Part shown: in pieces, positions 1-7,346 of the stretch
Numbering within the stretch: position 1 is the stretch's first letter
Layout: the number at the start of each line of letters is the position of its first letter
NCBI GenBank assembly: GCA_964523885.1
Contig: CAZFYX010000052.1
Location: 58,847-122,846 of the forward strand
DNA: 64,000 nucleotides
Reading direction: 5' to 3'
Source: SHXO01 sp964523885
GTDB lineage: Bacteria > Pseudomonadota > Gammaproteobacteria > Burkholderiales > SHXO01
Notes under the pieces: generated by a model
Databases searched by the model: none
Told to the model about the DNA's origin: nothing
Seen by the model: the letters and a program-made list of their open reading frames with translations, nothing else
Program-made: the position numbers and the translations under genes

Positions 1-311
1 ACTGCCGTGGCGATGCTCGCGAAGCCGGTCAGCACGACGATGGGCAGATCCGGCACCAGTGCGCGCAAACGCGCGACGGCGACCAGTCCGGACTCATCGG
101 GCAGGCGCAGGTCGACGATGGCGCCGCCGGGCACCGACGCCTCGGCAAGCGCGAGCCCGGTCGCCACCGACTCCGCGGGCACCACCTCGTAGCCCCGCGC
201 GGCGAGCGCGCGTCCGAGCACGCCGCGCCAGACCTCGTCATCGTCGATGAGGAGCAGGCGCTGCGGGTCCGCCGCGGCCCGGGCGGTCCCCGGCGCCGAA
301 TCCGCGCTCAT
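1..311 (-). CDS. regA: RegA/PrrA-type response regulator, partial (3' end beyond window)
   Basis: This is the receiver domain of the RegA/PrrA/RoxR redox response regulator; only its first ~103 codons lie in the window. After a short N-terminus come the acidic cluster LLLIDDDE, the phospho-acceptor aspartate in IVDLRLPDESGL and the switch Thr in VVLTGFASIATA. These segments closely resemble the RegA/PrrA family, whose C-terminal Fis-type helix-turn-helix would lie outside the window. The ATG (311-309) overlaps the regB TGA as ATGA, so the two are translationally coupled in one transcript, sensor first. RegA-type regulators activate or repress photosynthesis, respiration, and carbon and nitrogen fixation genes according to redox state. 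The family call is secure from the receiver and the partner. The DNA-binding half cannot be checked here. Confidence 0.9.
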   Translation of the reverse strand, partial: MSADSAPGTARAAADPQRLLLIDDDEVWRGVLGRALAARGYEVVPAESVATGLALAEASVPGGAIVDLRLPDESGLVAVARLRALVPDLPIVVLTGFASIATA

Positions 312-1576
312 GCGAGCAGGGCACCCAACGGCAGGTCGACGCGGGTGCAGGCGCCGCCCTGCGGCCGGTTCTGCAGCGTGACCCTGCCGCCCAACCTCTC
401 GACGGTGCTGCGCGCGATCATCAGCCCCATGCCGAGCCCCGCGCCAGTGCGCGTGGTGAACGGCTCGCGCCCGGCTTTCGTCTCGATGCCTGGCGGCAAG
501 CCTTCGCCCCGGTCGCGGATCTCGACCGTGAGCGCGCTCGCATCCCAGCGCCCTTCCAGCTCTATGCCCTGCGGGCAGGCGTCCGCGGCGTTGTTGAGCA
601 GCGAGATGAGGGTCTGGCGCACGGTCTGCTCCGCCAGGATCATCGGCCCGGGGCTGGGGCCGTTCCAGTGCGCCACCACCTCGGCGCCCGGGCGCAAGGC
701 CTGCCAGTCGCGCAACGCCGCGCGCAGGAACTCCTCGAGCGGCACCCGGTAGCCACCCTCCGCGCGCTGCTGGCCGGCTGCGCCCGCCAGCTCGGAGATG
801 ATGCGCTTGCACTGCGTGACCTGGCCGCGCAGGAGCGCGAGGTCGGCGCGGTGCCGCTCGGGGATGTCCGGTGCGCTCTCAAGCTCCTGCGCGAGCACGG
901 CGATGGTCGAGAGCGGGGTGCCGAGCTCGTGGGCAGCGCCGGCGGCCAGCGTTCCCAGCGCCAGCACCTGCTGGTCACGCAGGCTGCGCTCCCGCGTTTC
1001 CGCCAGCAGGCGGTCCCGCGCGCGCAGCGAAGCCCCCATGCGGACGACGAAGTACGCCACCGCCGCTGCACTGAGCACGAAGCTGACCCACATGCCGAGC
1101 ACGTGCGCGGTGAACTCGCTGCCGTGGTGGGCATGGTCGTGGGGCAGCGGGACGTAGAAGAACACCAGCAGCGAGTAGGCCGCGAACGCCGCACCGGCCA
1201 GCAGCCACACGAGCCGCGCCGGCACCAGGGTCGCGCCGATCACCAGCGGCAGCAGGAAGACCGACACGAACGGGTTGGCCCATCCTCCCGTGAAGTACAG
1301 CATCCCCGCCAGCGCAGCGATGTCGGCGAGCAGCTGTGCGAACAGCTCGCCGTCCCCGACCTCGGCCTCGCCGCGCAGGCGCACCAGGGTCATCGCGTTC
1401 ATCGCAGCCAGTGCCGCCGAGATGCAGGCGAGCGGCGCGAGCGGGAGCGGAACCTCCAGCGCGAACCACACCACGGCGATGGTTACCCATTGCGCGGCGA
1501 GCCCGAGCCAGCGCAGCTGCGTGATCCTGCGCAGTCCGTCGGCCTTGCCAGCAGTCAAACCCGAACCATATGGCAT
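308..1576 (-). CDS. regB: RegB/PrrB-type redox sensor histidine kinase
   Basis: A 422-residue membrane histidine kinase that senses quinone/respiratory redox state and phosphorylates RegA. The N-terminal ~180 residues form several membrane spans. Between them lies GGWANPF (residues ~97-103), the GGxxNPF quinone-binding signature of RegB. The H-box AAHELGTPLS has His216 as phospho-acceptor. Cys256, in the segment TQCKRII after the H-box, sits where RegB proteins carry their redox-active cysteine. The N-box (LLNNAADAC) and G-boxes follow. No ribosome binding site precedes the ATG at 1576. A -10-like TAGAAT at 1588-1583 would put transcription start at about the ATG, so a leaderless mRNA is possible (inference). 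A perfect RegA-box palindrome lies 42 bp upstream. The start is less certain than the identity. Confidence 0.93.
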   Translation of the reverse strand: MPYGSGLTAGKADGLRRITQLRWLGLAAQWVTIAVVWFALEVPLPLAPLACISAALAAMNAMTLVRLRGEAEVGDGELFAQLLADIAALAGMLYFTGGWANPFVSVFLLPLVIGATLVPARLVWLLAGAAFAAYSLLVFFYVPLPHDHAHHGSEFTAHVLGMWVSFVLSAAAVAYFVVRMGASLRARDRLLAETRERSLRDQQVLALGTLAAGAAHELGTPLSTIAVLAQELESAPDIPERHRADLALLRGQVTQCKRIISELAGAAGQQRAEGGYRVPLEEFLRAALRDWQALRPGAEVVAHWNGPSPGPMILAEQTVRQTLISLLNNAADACPQGIELEGRWDASALTVEIRDRGEGLPPGIETKAGREPFTTRTGAGLGMGLMIARSTVERLGGRVTLQNRPQGGACTRVDLPLGALLA

Positions 1577-1582
1577 GGTCGC

Positions 1583-1588
1583 ATTCTA
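1583..1588 (-). promoter_or_regulatory. Putative -10 element of regBA
   Basis: Read on the minus strand this is TAGAAT, 5 of 6 matches to TATAAT. It ends six bases before the regB ATG, so +1 would fall at about position 1576 and the transcript would be nearly leaderless. The -35 position (about 1606-1611) is poor. The RegA-type palindrome starts just beyond it, which is the layout of an activator-dependent promoter. This is inference from spacing only. Confidence 0.35.
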
Positions 1589-1617
1589 GCGGCCTCGCCG
1601 ACGGCAAGGCGGCCACC

Positions 1618-1638
1618 GCTGCGACAGATTGTCGCAGC
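1618..1638. promoter_or_regulatory. RegA/PrrA/RegR-type binding palindrome
   Basis: A perfect inverted repeat with arms GCTGCGACA and TGTCGCAGC around a GAT centre. Its core, GCGAC-N5-GTCGC, fits the known RegA/PrrA/RegR half-site pattern GCGNC...GNCGC. It lies 42 bp upstream of regB and 113 bp upstream of the divergent TRAP gene. The sequence match is direct observation; binding and autoregulation of regBA are inferred. Confidence 0.7.
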
Positions 1639-1750
1639 CGGCCCGGGCGCCGGGCATTTCCCACGGCGCCCGCCGGGCAGGCGTACCATGCCACGAGCGG
1701 TGCGCTGGCAGGCCGCCGGGACAGCACTGTTCACGAGGGAGGAGAAGAGC

Positions 1751-2842
1751 ATGCAGCGGAGGAGATTCCTGCAGCAGGCGGCGACCGGACTGGCCACGGC
1801 CGCCGTTGCCGCCCCGGCCATCGCCGAGTCGGAGCCGGCCATCCAGTGGCGGATGGCCTGCAGCTGGCCGAAGAGCCTGGACACGATGTACGGCGGCGCG
1901 GACCTGATCGCGCAGCGGGTCGCCGAGGCGACCAACGGCAGGTTCCAGATCCGCCCCTACGCCGCCGGCGAGATCGTCCCGGCCGCGCAGGTGCTCGACG
2001 CGATCCAGGCCGGGACCGTGGAGATCGGGCACACCGCCGGCACCTACTACTTCGGCAAGGACCCGGCCTTCGCGCTCGCCACCACCGTCCCGTTCGGCAT
2101 GAACTCGCGCCAGAACTACGCCTGGTGGACCTTCGGCGGAGGTGCGGAACTGATGGCGCCGCTGTTCAAGGAGTACGGCTGCGTGGCCATCCCGGCCGGC
2201 AACACCGGCGCCCAGATGGGCGGCTGGTTCCGCAAGGAGATCAAGACCGTCGATGACCTCAAGGGACTCAAGTTCCGGATTGCCGGCATCTGCGGGCTGG
2301 TGATCGCGAAGCTTGGCGGCGTCCCGCAGATGATCGGCGCCCCCGACATCTATCCGGCGCTCGAGAAGGGAACCATCGATGCAGCCGAGTTCGTCGGACC
2401 CTACGACGACGAGAAGCTGGGCTTCAACAAGGTCGCCCCGTACTACTACTATCCGGGTTGGTGGGAAGGCGGGCCGATGCTGGTCGCGTTGATCAACGAG
2501 AAGAAGTGGAACGAGCTGCCCAAGTCCTACCAGGCCATCCTGCGCGCGGCGTGCGGCGAGGCCTACACGTGGATGCCAGCCAAGTACGATGCCTACAACC
2601 CCGCCGCCCTGCGCCGCCTGGTCGCGAGCGGCACCAGGCTGCGGCCGTTCTCGAAGCAGCTGATGGAAGCCGCGGAGAAAGCCTCGTACGAGCTGTACGA
2701 CGAACTGGGCGCGAAGAGCGCGCACTGGAAGCGCATCTATCCCGAGTGGAAGAAGTTCCGCGATGGCCAGTTCCTGTGGTCGCGGGTGGCCGACCACGCC
2801 TACGAGAGCTACGCATTCAGCTCCAGAATCGGATCGAAGTGA
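1751..2842 (+). CDS. TRAP transporter solute-binding protein (DctP/TakP type), orphan
   Basis: A 363-residue periplasmic extracytoplasmic receptor of a TRAP transporter. The N-terminus MQRRRFLQQ followed by an Ala-rich stretch ending AIA is a twin-arginine-type leader, as in many TRAP receptors. The mature chain begins with the typical strand WRMACSWPKSLDTM, seen in TakP-like 2-oxoacid binders. It keeps the family arginine in KFRIAG and a Trp/Tyr-rich pocket segment (YYYYPGWW). The start is set by a GGAGG-rich site (GAGGGAGGAGAAGAGC) before the ATG at 1751; the long upstream reading frame is non-coding. No DctQ or DctM membrane subunit follows, so it must use partners encoded elsewhere. The ligand is not determined; an organic or keto acid is plausible. 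Confidence 0.88.
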   Translation: MQRRRFLQQAATGLATAAVAAPAIAESEPAIQWRMACSWPKSLDTMYGGADLIAQRVAEATNGRFQIRPYAAGEIVPAAQVLDAIQAGTVEIGHTAGTYYFGKDPAFALATTVPFGMNSRQNYAWWTFGGGAELMAPLFKEYGCVAIPAGNTGAQMGGWFRKEIKTVDDLKGLKFRIAGICGLVIAKLGGVPQMIGAPDIYPALEKGTIDAAEFVGPYDDEKLGFNKVAPYYYYPGWWEGGPMLVALINEKKWNELPKSYQAILRAACGEAYTWMPAKYDAYNPAALRRLVASGTRLRPFSKQLMEAAEKASYELYDELGAKSAHWKRIYPEWKKFRDGQFLWSRVADHAYESYAFSSRIGSK

Positions 2843-3024
2843 TTCTCTGATGCATTGCGGCGACAGATCCTAGCCTGCGTCGCACCCCAGCCTCTCCCGA
2901 GCCCTATTGTGGCGCCGCGGCAACGTGGCGCATACTCCGCGCCGTGCCGCGGCCGCGCACGGATGCGAGGCGGGTCGCGGGCCGCACGTCGCGATTCGAT
3001 CATCTTCATGACCAGGGAATGCGC

Positions 3025-3837
3025 ATGCCCATCTTGACCAGACCTCGCCTGCTGGCCGTCGCGGCCGCGATCGGCGCACTGGCGCTCGCCAGCCAGCTGC
3101 TCGCCCAGGGGCGCGAGGGATCGCAGCTCGGCAGTGTCGTGACCGACACCTCCGGCCGCCCCACCCGCACCGGACTGCTCGGCCAGTGCGTACGGTACGA
3201 GTTCCGCACCGGGCCCAGCGATGGCGAGTGCGGCGTGCAGCCCGCGGCGCAAGCGCGGACGGAGCCGCCGCCGCCCCCTGCACCCGAACCGGCACCGGCC
3301 GCTGCGCCGCCCGAACCCGAACCCGCGCCTCTGCCGCCGCCCGAGCCGGTCAAGCCGGAGGTGGTCGAGACCACGCCGCTGCCCCCGGTGCCGGTCGCCG
3401 AGCCGGCTCCCGCTCCGCAGCCGCCTCCCCCGCCACCGGTGGCGGCCCGGCCCGCGCCGCGCAAGATCACGCTGGATGCGGACGCGCTGTTCGCCTTCAA
3501 CTCGGCCGCGCTGAATCCGGAGGGCGAGCGCCAGTTGAGCGATCTGGCCACCGAGCTGGGCAAGGTGCGCTACGACAAGGTCGAGGTGACCGGGCACACT
3601 GACCGCATCGGGACCAAAGCCTACAACGAGGGCCTTTCCGAGCGGCGTGCGCAGACCGTGAAAGCATATCTGGCCTCGCACGGCATCGACACCGGCCGCA
3701 TCGAAGCCCGCGGCGTGGGCATGGCCCAGCCGGTGACGGGCGACAAGTGCAATGGCATCAGGAAGCGTGACGCGCTGATCAAGTGCCTCGCGCCGGACCG
3801 CCGGGTGGAAGTGCAGGTCAGCGGCACCGAGCCGTAG
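3025..3837 (+). CDS. OmpA-domain outer-membrane/peptidoglycan-associated protein
   Basis: About 270 residues: a signal peptide (LLAVAAAIGALALASQLLAQ), a short N-terminal domain with two cysteines (GQCVRYEF and GECGVQP, probably a disulfide), a ~70-residue linker extremely rich in Pro, Ala and Glu, and a C-terminal OmpA domain. The OmpA domain shows the peptidoglycan-binding signature TGHTDRIGTKAYNEGLSERR, then GVGMAQPV and a terminal RRVEVQV strand. Two cysteines (DKCNGIRKRDALIKC) form the OmpA-loop pair. The family anchors the outer membrane to diaminopimelate in peptidoglycan. ATG 3025 is preferred because AGGGA lies six bases upstream; ATG 3019 is the alternative. It is monocistronic between dctP and a convergent gene. 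Confidence 0.88.
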   Translation: MPILTRPRLLAVAAAIGALALASQLLAQGREGSQLGSVVTDTSGRPTRTGLLGQCVRYEFRTGPSDGECGVQPAAQARTEPPPPPAPEPAPAAAPPEPEPAPLPPPEPVKPEVVETTPLPPVPVAEPAPAPQPPPPPPVAARPAPRKITLDADALFAFNSAALNPEGERQLSDLATELGKVRYDKVEVTGHTDRIGTKAYNEGLSERRAQTVKAYLASHGIDTGRIEARGVGMAQPVTGDKCNGIRKRDALIKCLAPDRRVEVQVSGTEP

Positions 3838-3853
3838 CGCGAACGGCTCGACT

Positions 3854-3882
3854 CGCGCCCTGCATGCCCGCGTCAGGGCGCG
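3854..3882. terminator. Hairpin between convergent genes
   Basis: Perfect 9-bp inverted repeat, CGCGCCCTG ... CAGGGCGCG, with an 11-nt loop. It lies just after the OmpA-domain gene and runs into the last codons of the convergent aldo/keto reductase. There is no T-tract, but position and stability suggest a bidirectional transcription end. Confidence 0.5.
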
Positions 3883-4910
3883 GGGTTGGGATAGCGGTAC
3901 TGGATCTGCTGGATGTCCTTCAGCGTCTCCGGATCCAGCCTGGTCTGCGCGGCCGCGATGTTCTCGCGCAGCTGCGCCATCGAGGTCGCACCGATGATCG
4001 ACGCACCGAGGTGCCAGCGGCTGGCCACGTACCCGAGCGCCAGCTGCACCAGGGTCAGCCCGCGCCGCTTTGCCAGGGCGGCGTAGGCCTCCACTGCCTC
4101 CGGCACCATCGGCTTGCGGAAGCGCATCCCGAGCGAATCGAACAGCGTGAAGCGCGCGCCCGCGGGCTGCGCCCCGCCGAGGTATTTGCCGGAAAGTATC
4201 CCGGCGGCAAGCGGGCTGTAGGCGAGCAGGGACATGCGCTCGCGGAACAGCACCTCGGCCAGGTCGTTGTCCACGTTGCGCGACAGCAGGCTGTAGCTGT
4301 TCTGCAGGGTCACGGGCCCGGGCACGCCCAGTTCCTTCGCGATGCGATGGAACTCGCACACGCCCCACGAGGTTTCGTTCGACAGTCCGTAGTGGCGGAT
4401 CCTGCCTGCCCGGATCAGGGCAGCCATGCCCTCGACCTGCTCGCGGATCCCCGGCCCGCCCTTCTCCTTCTCCGGATCGAACTCGATGCCGCCGAACATG
4501 GGCACGTTGCGCTGCGGCCAGTGGATCTGGTAGAGGTCGATGTAGTCGGTCTGCAGGCGGGCCAGGCTGGTGTCCACCGCTTCGGCGATGACCTCCCGCG
4601 TGAGATCGGTGCGCCCGCCGCGGATCCAGTCGCGCCGCCCCGGCCCGGCGACCTTCGTGGCGATGCAGAGCCGGTCACGCTGCTGCCTGCGCAGCCAGGT
4701 GCCGATGAAGGTCTCGGTGCGTCCCTGCGTCTGCGCGTTGGGCGGCACCGGGTACATCTCCGCGGTGTCGATGAAGTTCACCCCCTGCGCCACTGCGTAG
4801 TCGAGTTGCTCGTGCGCTTCGGGCTCGCTGTTCTGCTGCCCCCACGTCATCGTGCCGAGGCACACCTTCGAGACCTGCATGTCGGTGCCGGGAAGCTTGG
4901 CGTATTCCAT
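3873..4910 (-). CDS. Aldo/keto reductase, Tas-like
   Basis: A 345-residue NADP-dependent aldo/keto reductase with strong resemblance to E. coli Tas. The N-terminal MEYAKLPGTD and the block CLGTMTWGQQNSE are typical. Catalytic Tyr lies in FIDTAEMYPVPP and the catalytic His in DLYQIHWPQ. SNETSWGVCEFH and NPYSLL-like strands line the barrel, and the C-terminus ends in the family's YPNPAP. The ATG at 4910 fits the Tas N-terminus and has GGAG upstream; a GTG at 4922 is the alternative. It is the last gene of the minus-strand catabolic operon, 12 nt after the M20 amidohydrolase stop. The substrate is unknown; in context it may reduce a carbonyl product of the upstream enzymes. Confidence 0.88.
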   Translation of the reverse strand: MEYAKLPGTDMQVSKVCLGTMTWGQQNSEPEAHEQLDYAVAQGVNFIDTAEMYPVPPNAQTQGRTETFIGTWLRRQQRDRLCIATKVAGPGRRDWIRGGRTDLTREVIAEAVDTSLARLQTDYIDLYQIHWPQRNVPMFGGIEFDPEKEKGGPGIREQVEGMAALIRAGRIRHYGLSNETSWGVCEFHRIAKELGVPGPVTLQNSYSLLSRNVDNDLAEVLFRERMSLLAYSPLAAGILSGKYLGGAQPAGARFTLFDSLGMRFRKPMVPEAVEAYAALAKRRGLTLVQLALGYVASRWHLGASIIGATSMAQLRENIAAAQTRLDPETLKDIQQIQYRYPNPAP

Positions 4911-4922
4911 GGCGCACTCCAC

Positions 4923-6176
4923 TCAGGCCCAGAGATGCCGGTCCGCGGAGTCGCCCTGGGCGGCGCGCGGCACCGGTCGGGCCGGCCGCGCCTCTTCCCC
5001 GGCCGCCAGCCTGCGCTCGATCGCTCGCGCGAAGAACGCCGCCCCGAGTGGCAGCACCGTGTCGTTGAAGTCGTAGGACGGGTTGTGCACCTCGCACGCG
5101 CCCTCGGCGTCACCGTTGCCGATGTTGAGGTAGCAGCCGGGCACCTTTTCCAGCATGAAGGAGAAGTCCTCCGAGGCCATGATCAGCGGCGCATCGCGGA
5201 TCACGTCGCCGGTGCCCACCAGCTCTTCGCACACGGACGCGGCGAACTGCGCCTCCTCGGCATCGTTGACCAGCGGTGCGAAGTTCACCCGGAAGTCCAC
5301 GGTGGCCTTCGCCCCCATTGCCTGCGCGACGCCTTGCGCGATCCGCTCCATCCGCCCGCTGAGCAGCCCCAGCACTTCGCGCGAGAACGCGCGCGCGGTG
5401 CCGGACAGCCGCGCGGTCTGCGGGATGACGTTGTACGCGTCGCCGGCATGGATCTGCGTGATCGAGAGCACCGCGGTGTCGAGCGGCCGTACGTTGCGCG
5501 AGACGATGGTCTGCAGGGCGCTCGCCATCTGCACCGCGACCATCACCGGATCCACGCCCGCCTCGGGGCGGGCGCCGTGGCTGCCCAGGCCGGTGATGTC
5601 GATGTCGAAGAAGGCGCCGCCCGCCATCATCGGCCCCGCGCGCACGGCGAACTTGCCGACCGGGAACCGCGGCCGGTTGTGCATGCCGAAGATGGCATCG
5701 CAGATGAAGCGGGTGAACAGGTCGTCCTCGATCATGGCCAGCGCCCCCCCGAGCCCCTCCTCGGCGGGCTGGAAGATGAAGTTCACCGTGCCGTCGAAGT
5801 TGCGCGTCTGCGCGAGGTACTTGGCGGCACCGAGCAGCATTGCAGTATGGCCGTCGTGCCCGCAGGCGTGCATCTTCCCGGCATTCTGCGACCGGTGCGC
5901 GAAGGTGTTCGCCTCGAGGATCGGCAGCGCGTCCATGTCGGCGCGCAGCCCGATCCGGCGTCCGGGCGCGTCGGCGCGCGGGCCGTTGCGCAGCACGCCC
6001 ACGACCCCGGTGCGGCCCACGCCGCGATGGACTTCCATGCCGAATGCGGTCAGCTTCTCCGCGACCAGCGCGGCCGTGCGGGTCTCGGCGAACCCGAGCT
6101 CGGGATGGGCATGGATGTCGTGGCGCCAGGCGGTGATCTCGGGGTGCAGCTCGCGGATGCGGGTCAGTGCGTTCAT
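4923..6176 (-). CDS. M20 family amidohydrolase (hippurate hydrolase-like)
   Basis: A 417-residue metal-dependent amidohydrolase of the M20D/hippuricase group, which removes N-acyl groups from amino acids. The metal ligands are visible: GLRADMDALPI (Asp/activator), HACGHDGHTAMLLGAA (Cys/His site), FQPAEEGLGGA (catalytic Glu pair), GMHNRP and the late His in EVHNPSYDFND. The dimerisation insert contains GLGSHGARPEAGVDP. ASEDFSFM is the usual family motif. It sits third in the operon, after an enolase-superfamily enzyme and a D-aminoacylase-like protein. Two amide-cleaving enzymes in one operon suggest breakdown of N-acyl amino acids or related amides. The C-terminal ~30 residues are an Arg/Ala-rich extension. 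Confidence 0.92.
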   Translation of the reverse strand: MNALTRIRELHPEITAWRHDIHAHPELGFAETRTAALVAEKLTAFGMEVHRGVGRTGVVGVLRNGPRADAPGRRIGLRADMDALPILEANTFAHRSQNAGKMHACGHDGHTAMLLGAAKYLAQTRNFDGTVNFIFQPAEEGLGGALAMIEDDLFTRFICDAIFGMHNRPRFPVGKFAVRAGPMMAGGAFFDIDITGLGSHGARPEAGVDPVMVAVQMASALQTIVSRNVRPLDTAVLSITQIHAGDAYNVIPQTARLSGTARAFSREVLGLLSGRMERIAQGVAQAMGAKATVDFRVNFAPLVNDAEEAQFAASVCEELVGTGDVIRDAPLIMASEDFSFMLEKVPGCYLNIGNGDAEGACEVHNPSYDFNDTVLPLGAAFFARAIERRLAAGEEARPARPVPRAAQGDSADRHLWA

Positions 6177-6239
6177 CAGGCTGAAGGAGAGAGGCTAGAG
6201 GGAGAGGCTGGAGGATGGCCGCTGACAGGTCTGATGCAC

Positions 6240-7313
6240 TCAACGCACGCGGCACTTCTCCACCGCGTCCGGGTCCCACTCCATGCCGACACCGGGGCGA
6301 GAGGGCGGCGTGATCATGCCGTTCTGGATCGGATAGGGCTCACGCAGCAGCATGCCGACGACGTCCATGTGTTCCAGCCAGTGGGCGGTCGGCGTGGCAC
6401 ACAGCAGGTGCGCGCTGACCTCGACGAACGTGTGCGAGGACATCTCCATGTTGTGCACAGCCGCCAGCGATGCGGCGTCGAGCCAGCCGGTCACGCCGCG
6501 GATGAACTGGAGGTCGGGCATCACGTAGTCCATCGCCCGCACCTTCAGCGCCCGCTCCATCTCCTCCGGGCCGTTGAAGTTCTCGCCGATCTGGATCGGC
6601 GTGGTGATCGCGTCCGCCAGCCTGGCGCAGCCAGCGTAGTCGTCCGCGAGAATCGGCTCCTCGATCCAGGCCAGGCCCTCGCCGTCCAGCGCGCGGCAGC
6701 GGATCATCGCCTCGGCGAAGGTCAGCGACTGGTTGTAGTCCACCATCAGCTCGCGCTGGCCCAGCACCTTCTTCGCCGCTCGCACTGCGGCCAGGTCCTC
6801 GGCCAGGGTGGGGAACCCGAGCTTGATCTTGAGCCCGGGATAGTGATTTGCGACCGCCTCCTCGGCGACCTCCACGACGCTCTTGAAGTCGTACATGCCA
6901 ACGCTGAAGTACGGCTTGAGCGGTCGCGGCGCCACGCCGAGCGTCGCGTACAGCGGCTCGGTGCGCGCGCGCGCATACGCGTCCCACAGCGCCATGTCGA
7001 TCCCGCCCATCGCGGTGCCGATCATGTTCTTGGCGCCCCACAGCCGCAGGCGCTTGAGCAGGAAGCCCTGGATGTCGCGCGGCGCCAGCTCCCGCCCGAC
7101 GATCAGCTGGCCCAGCGACTGGATGGTCGACTCCAGCGCCGGCAGCAGCGCCGGGATGTACACCTGCGCATAGGCGCGGCCGGTGACGCCCTCGTCGGTG
7201 ACCACGTCGATGAGGACCACCGGGAACACGCCGATGAAGCCCGATGCGGTCTTGAGCGGCCGCTTGATCGGTGCGTGCACCTGCACCGTGTTGATTGCCT
7301 TGATCGTTGCCAT
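6240..7313 (-). CDS. Enolase-superfamily protein, mandelate racemase/muconate lactonizing type
   Basis: A 357-residue enolase-superfamily enzyme that abstracts a proton alpha to a carboxylate. Barrel catalytic residues of the mandelate racemase subgroup are present: the KxK motif (LKIKLG), metal ligands Asp (MVDYNQ), Glu (WIEEP) and Glu (IGENF), and the His of the His-Asp dyad in SSHTF. The capping domain begins at the N-terminus. It could be a racemase, acid-sugar dehydratase or N-acylamino acid racemase-like enzyme. Flanking N-acyl amino acid hydrolases favour a racemase/epimerase acting on N-acyl compounds, but this is inference. It is 33 nt downstream of the D-aminoacylase-like gene and 63 nt upstream of the M20 gene. 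Confidence 0.9.
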   Translation of the reverse strand: MATIKAINTVQVHAPIKRPLKTASGFIGVFPVVLIDVVTDEGVTGRAYAQVYIPALLPALESTIQSLGQLIVGRELAPRDIQGFLLKRLRLWGAKNMIGTAMGGIDMALWDAYARARTEPLYATLGVAPRPLKPYFSVGMYDFKSVVEVAEEAVANHYPGLKIKLGFPTLAEDLAAVRAAKKVLGQRELMVDYNQSLTFAEAMIRCRALDGEGLAWIEEPILADDYAGCARLADAITTPIQIGENFNGPEEMERALKVRAMDYVMPDLQFIRGVTGWLDAASLAAVHNMEMSSHTFVEVSAHLLCATPTAHWLEHMDVVGMLLREPYPIQNGMITPPSRPGVGMEWDPDAVEKCRVR

Positions 7314-7346
7314 GGGTGGGTCCCTCTATCGTCGTTGGATGGCCCG

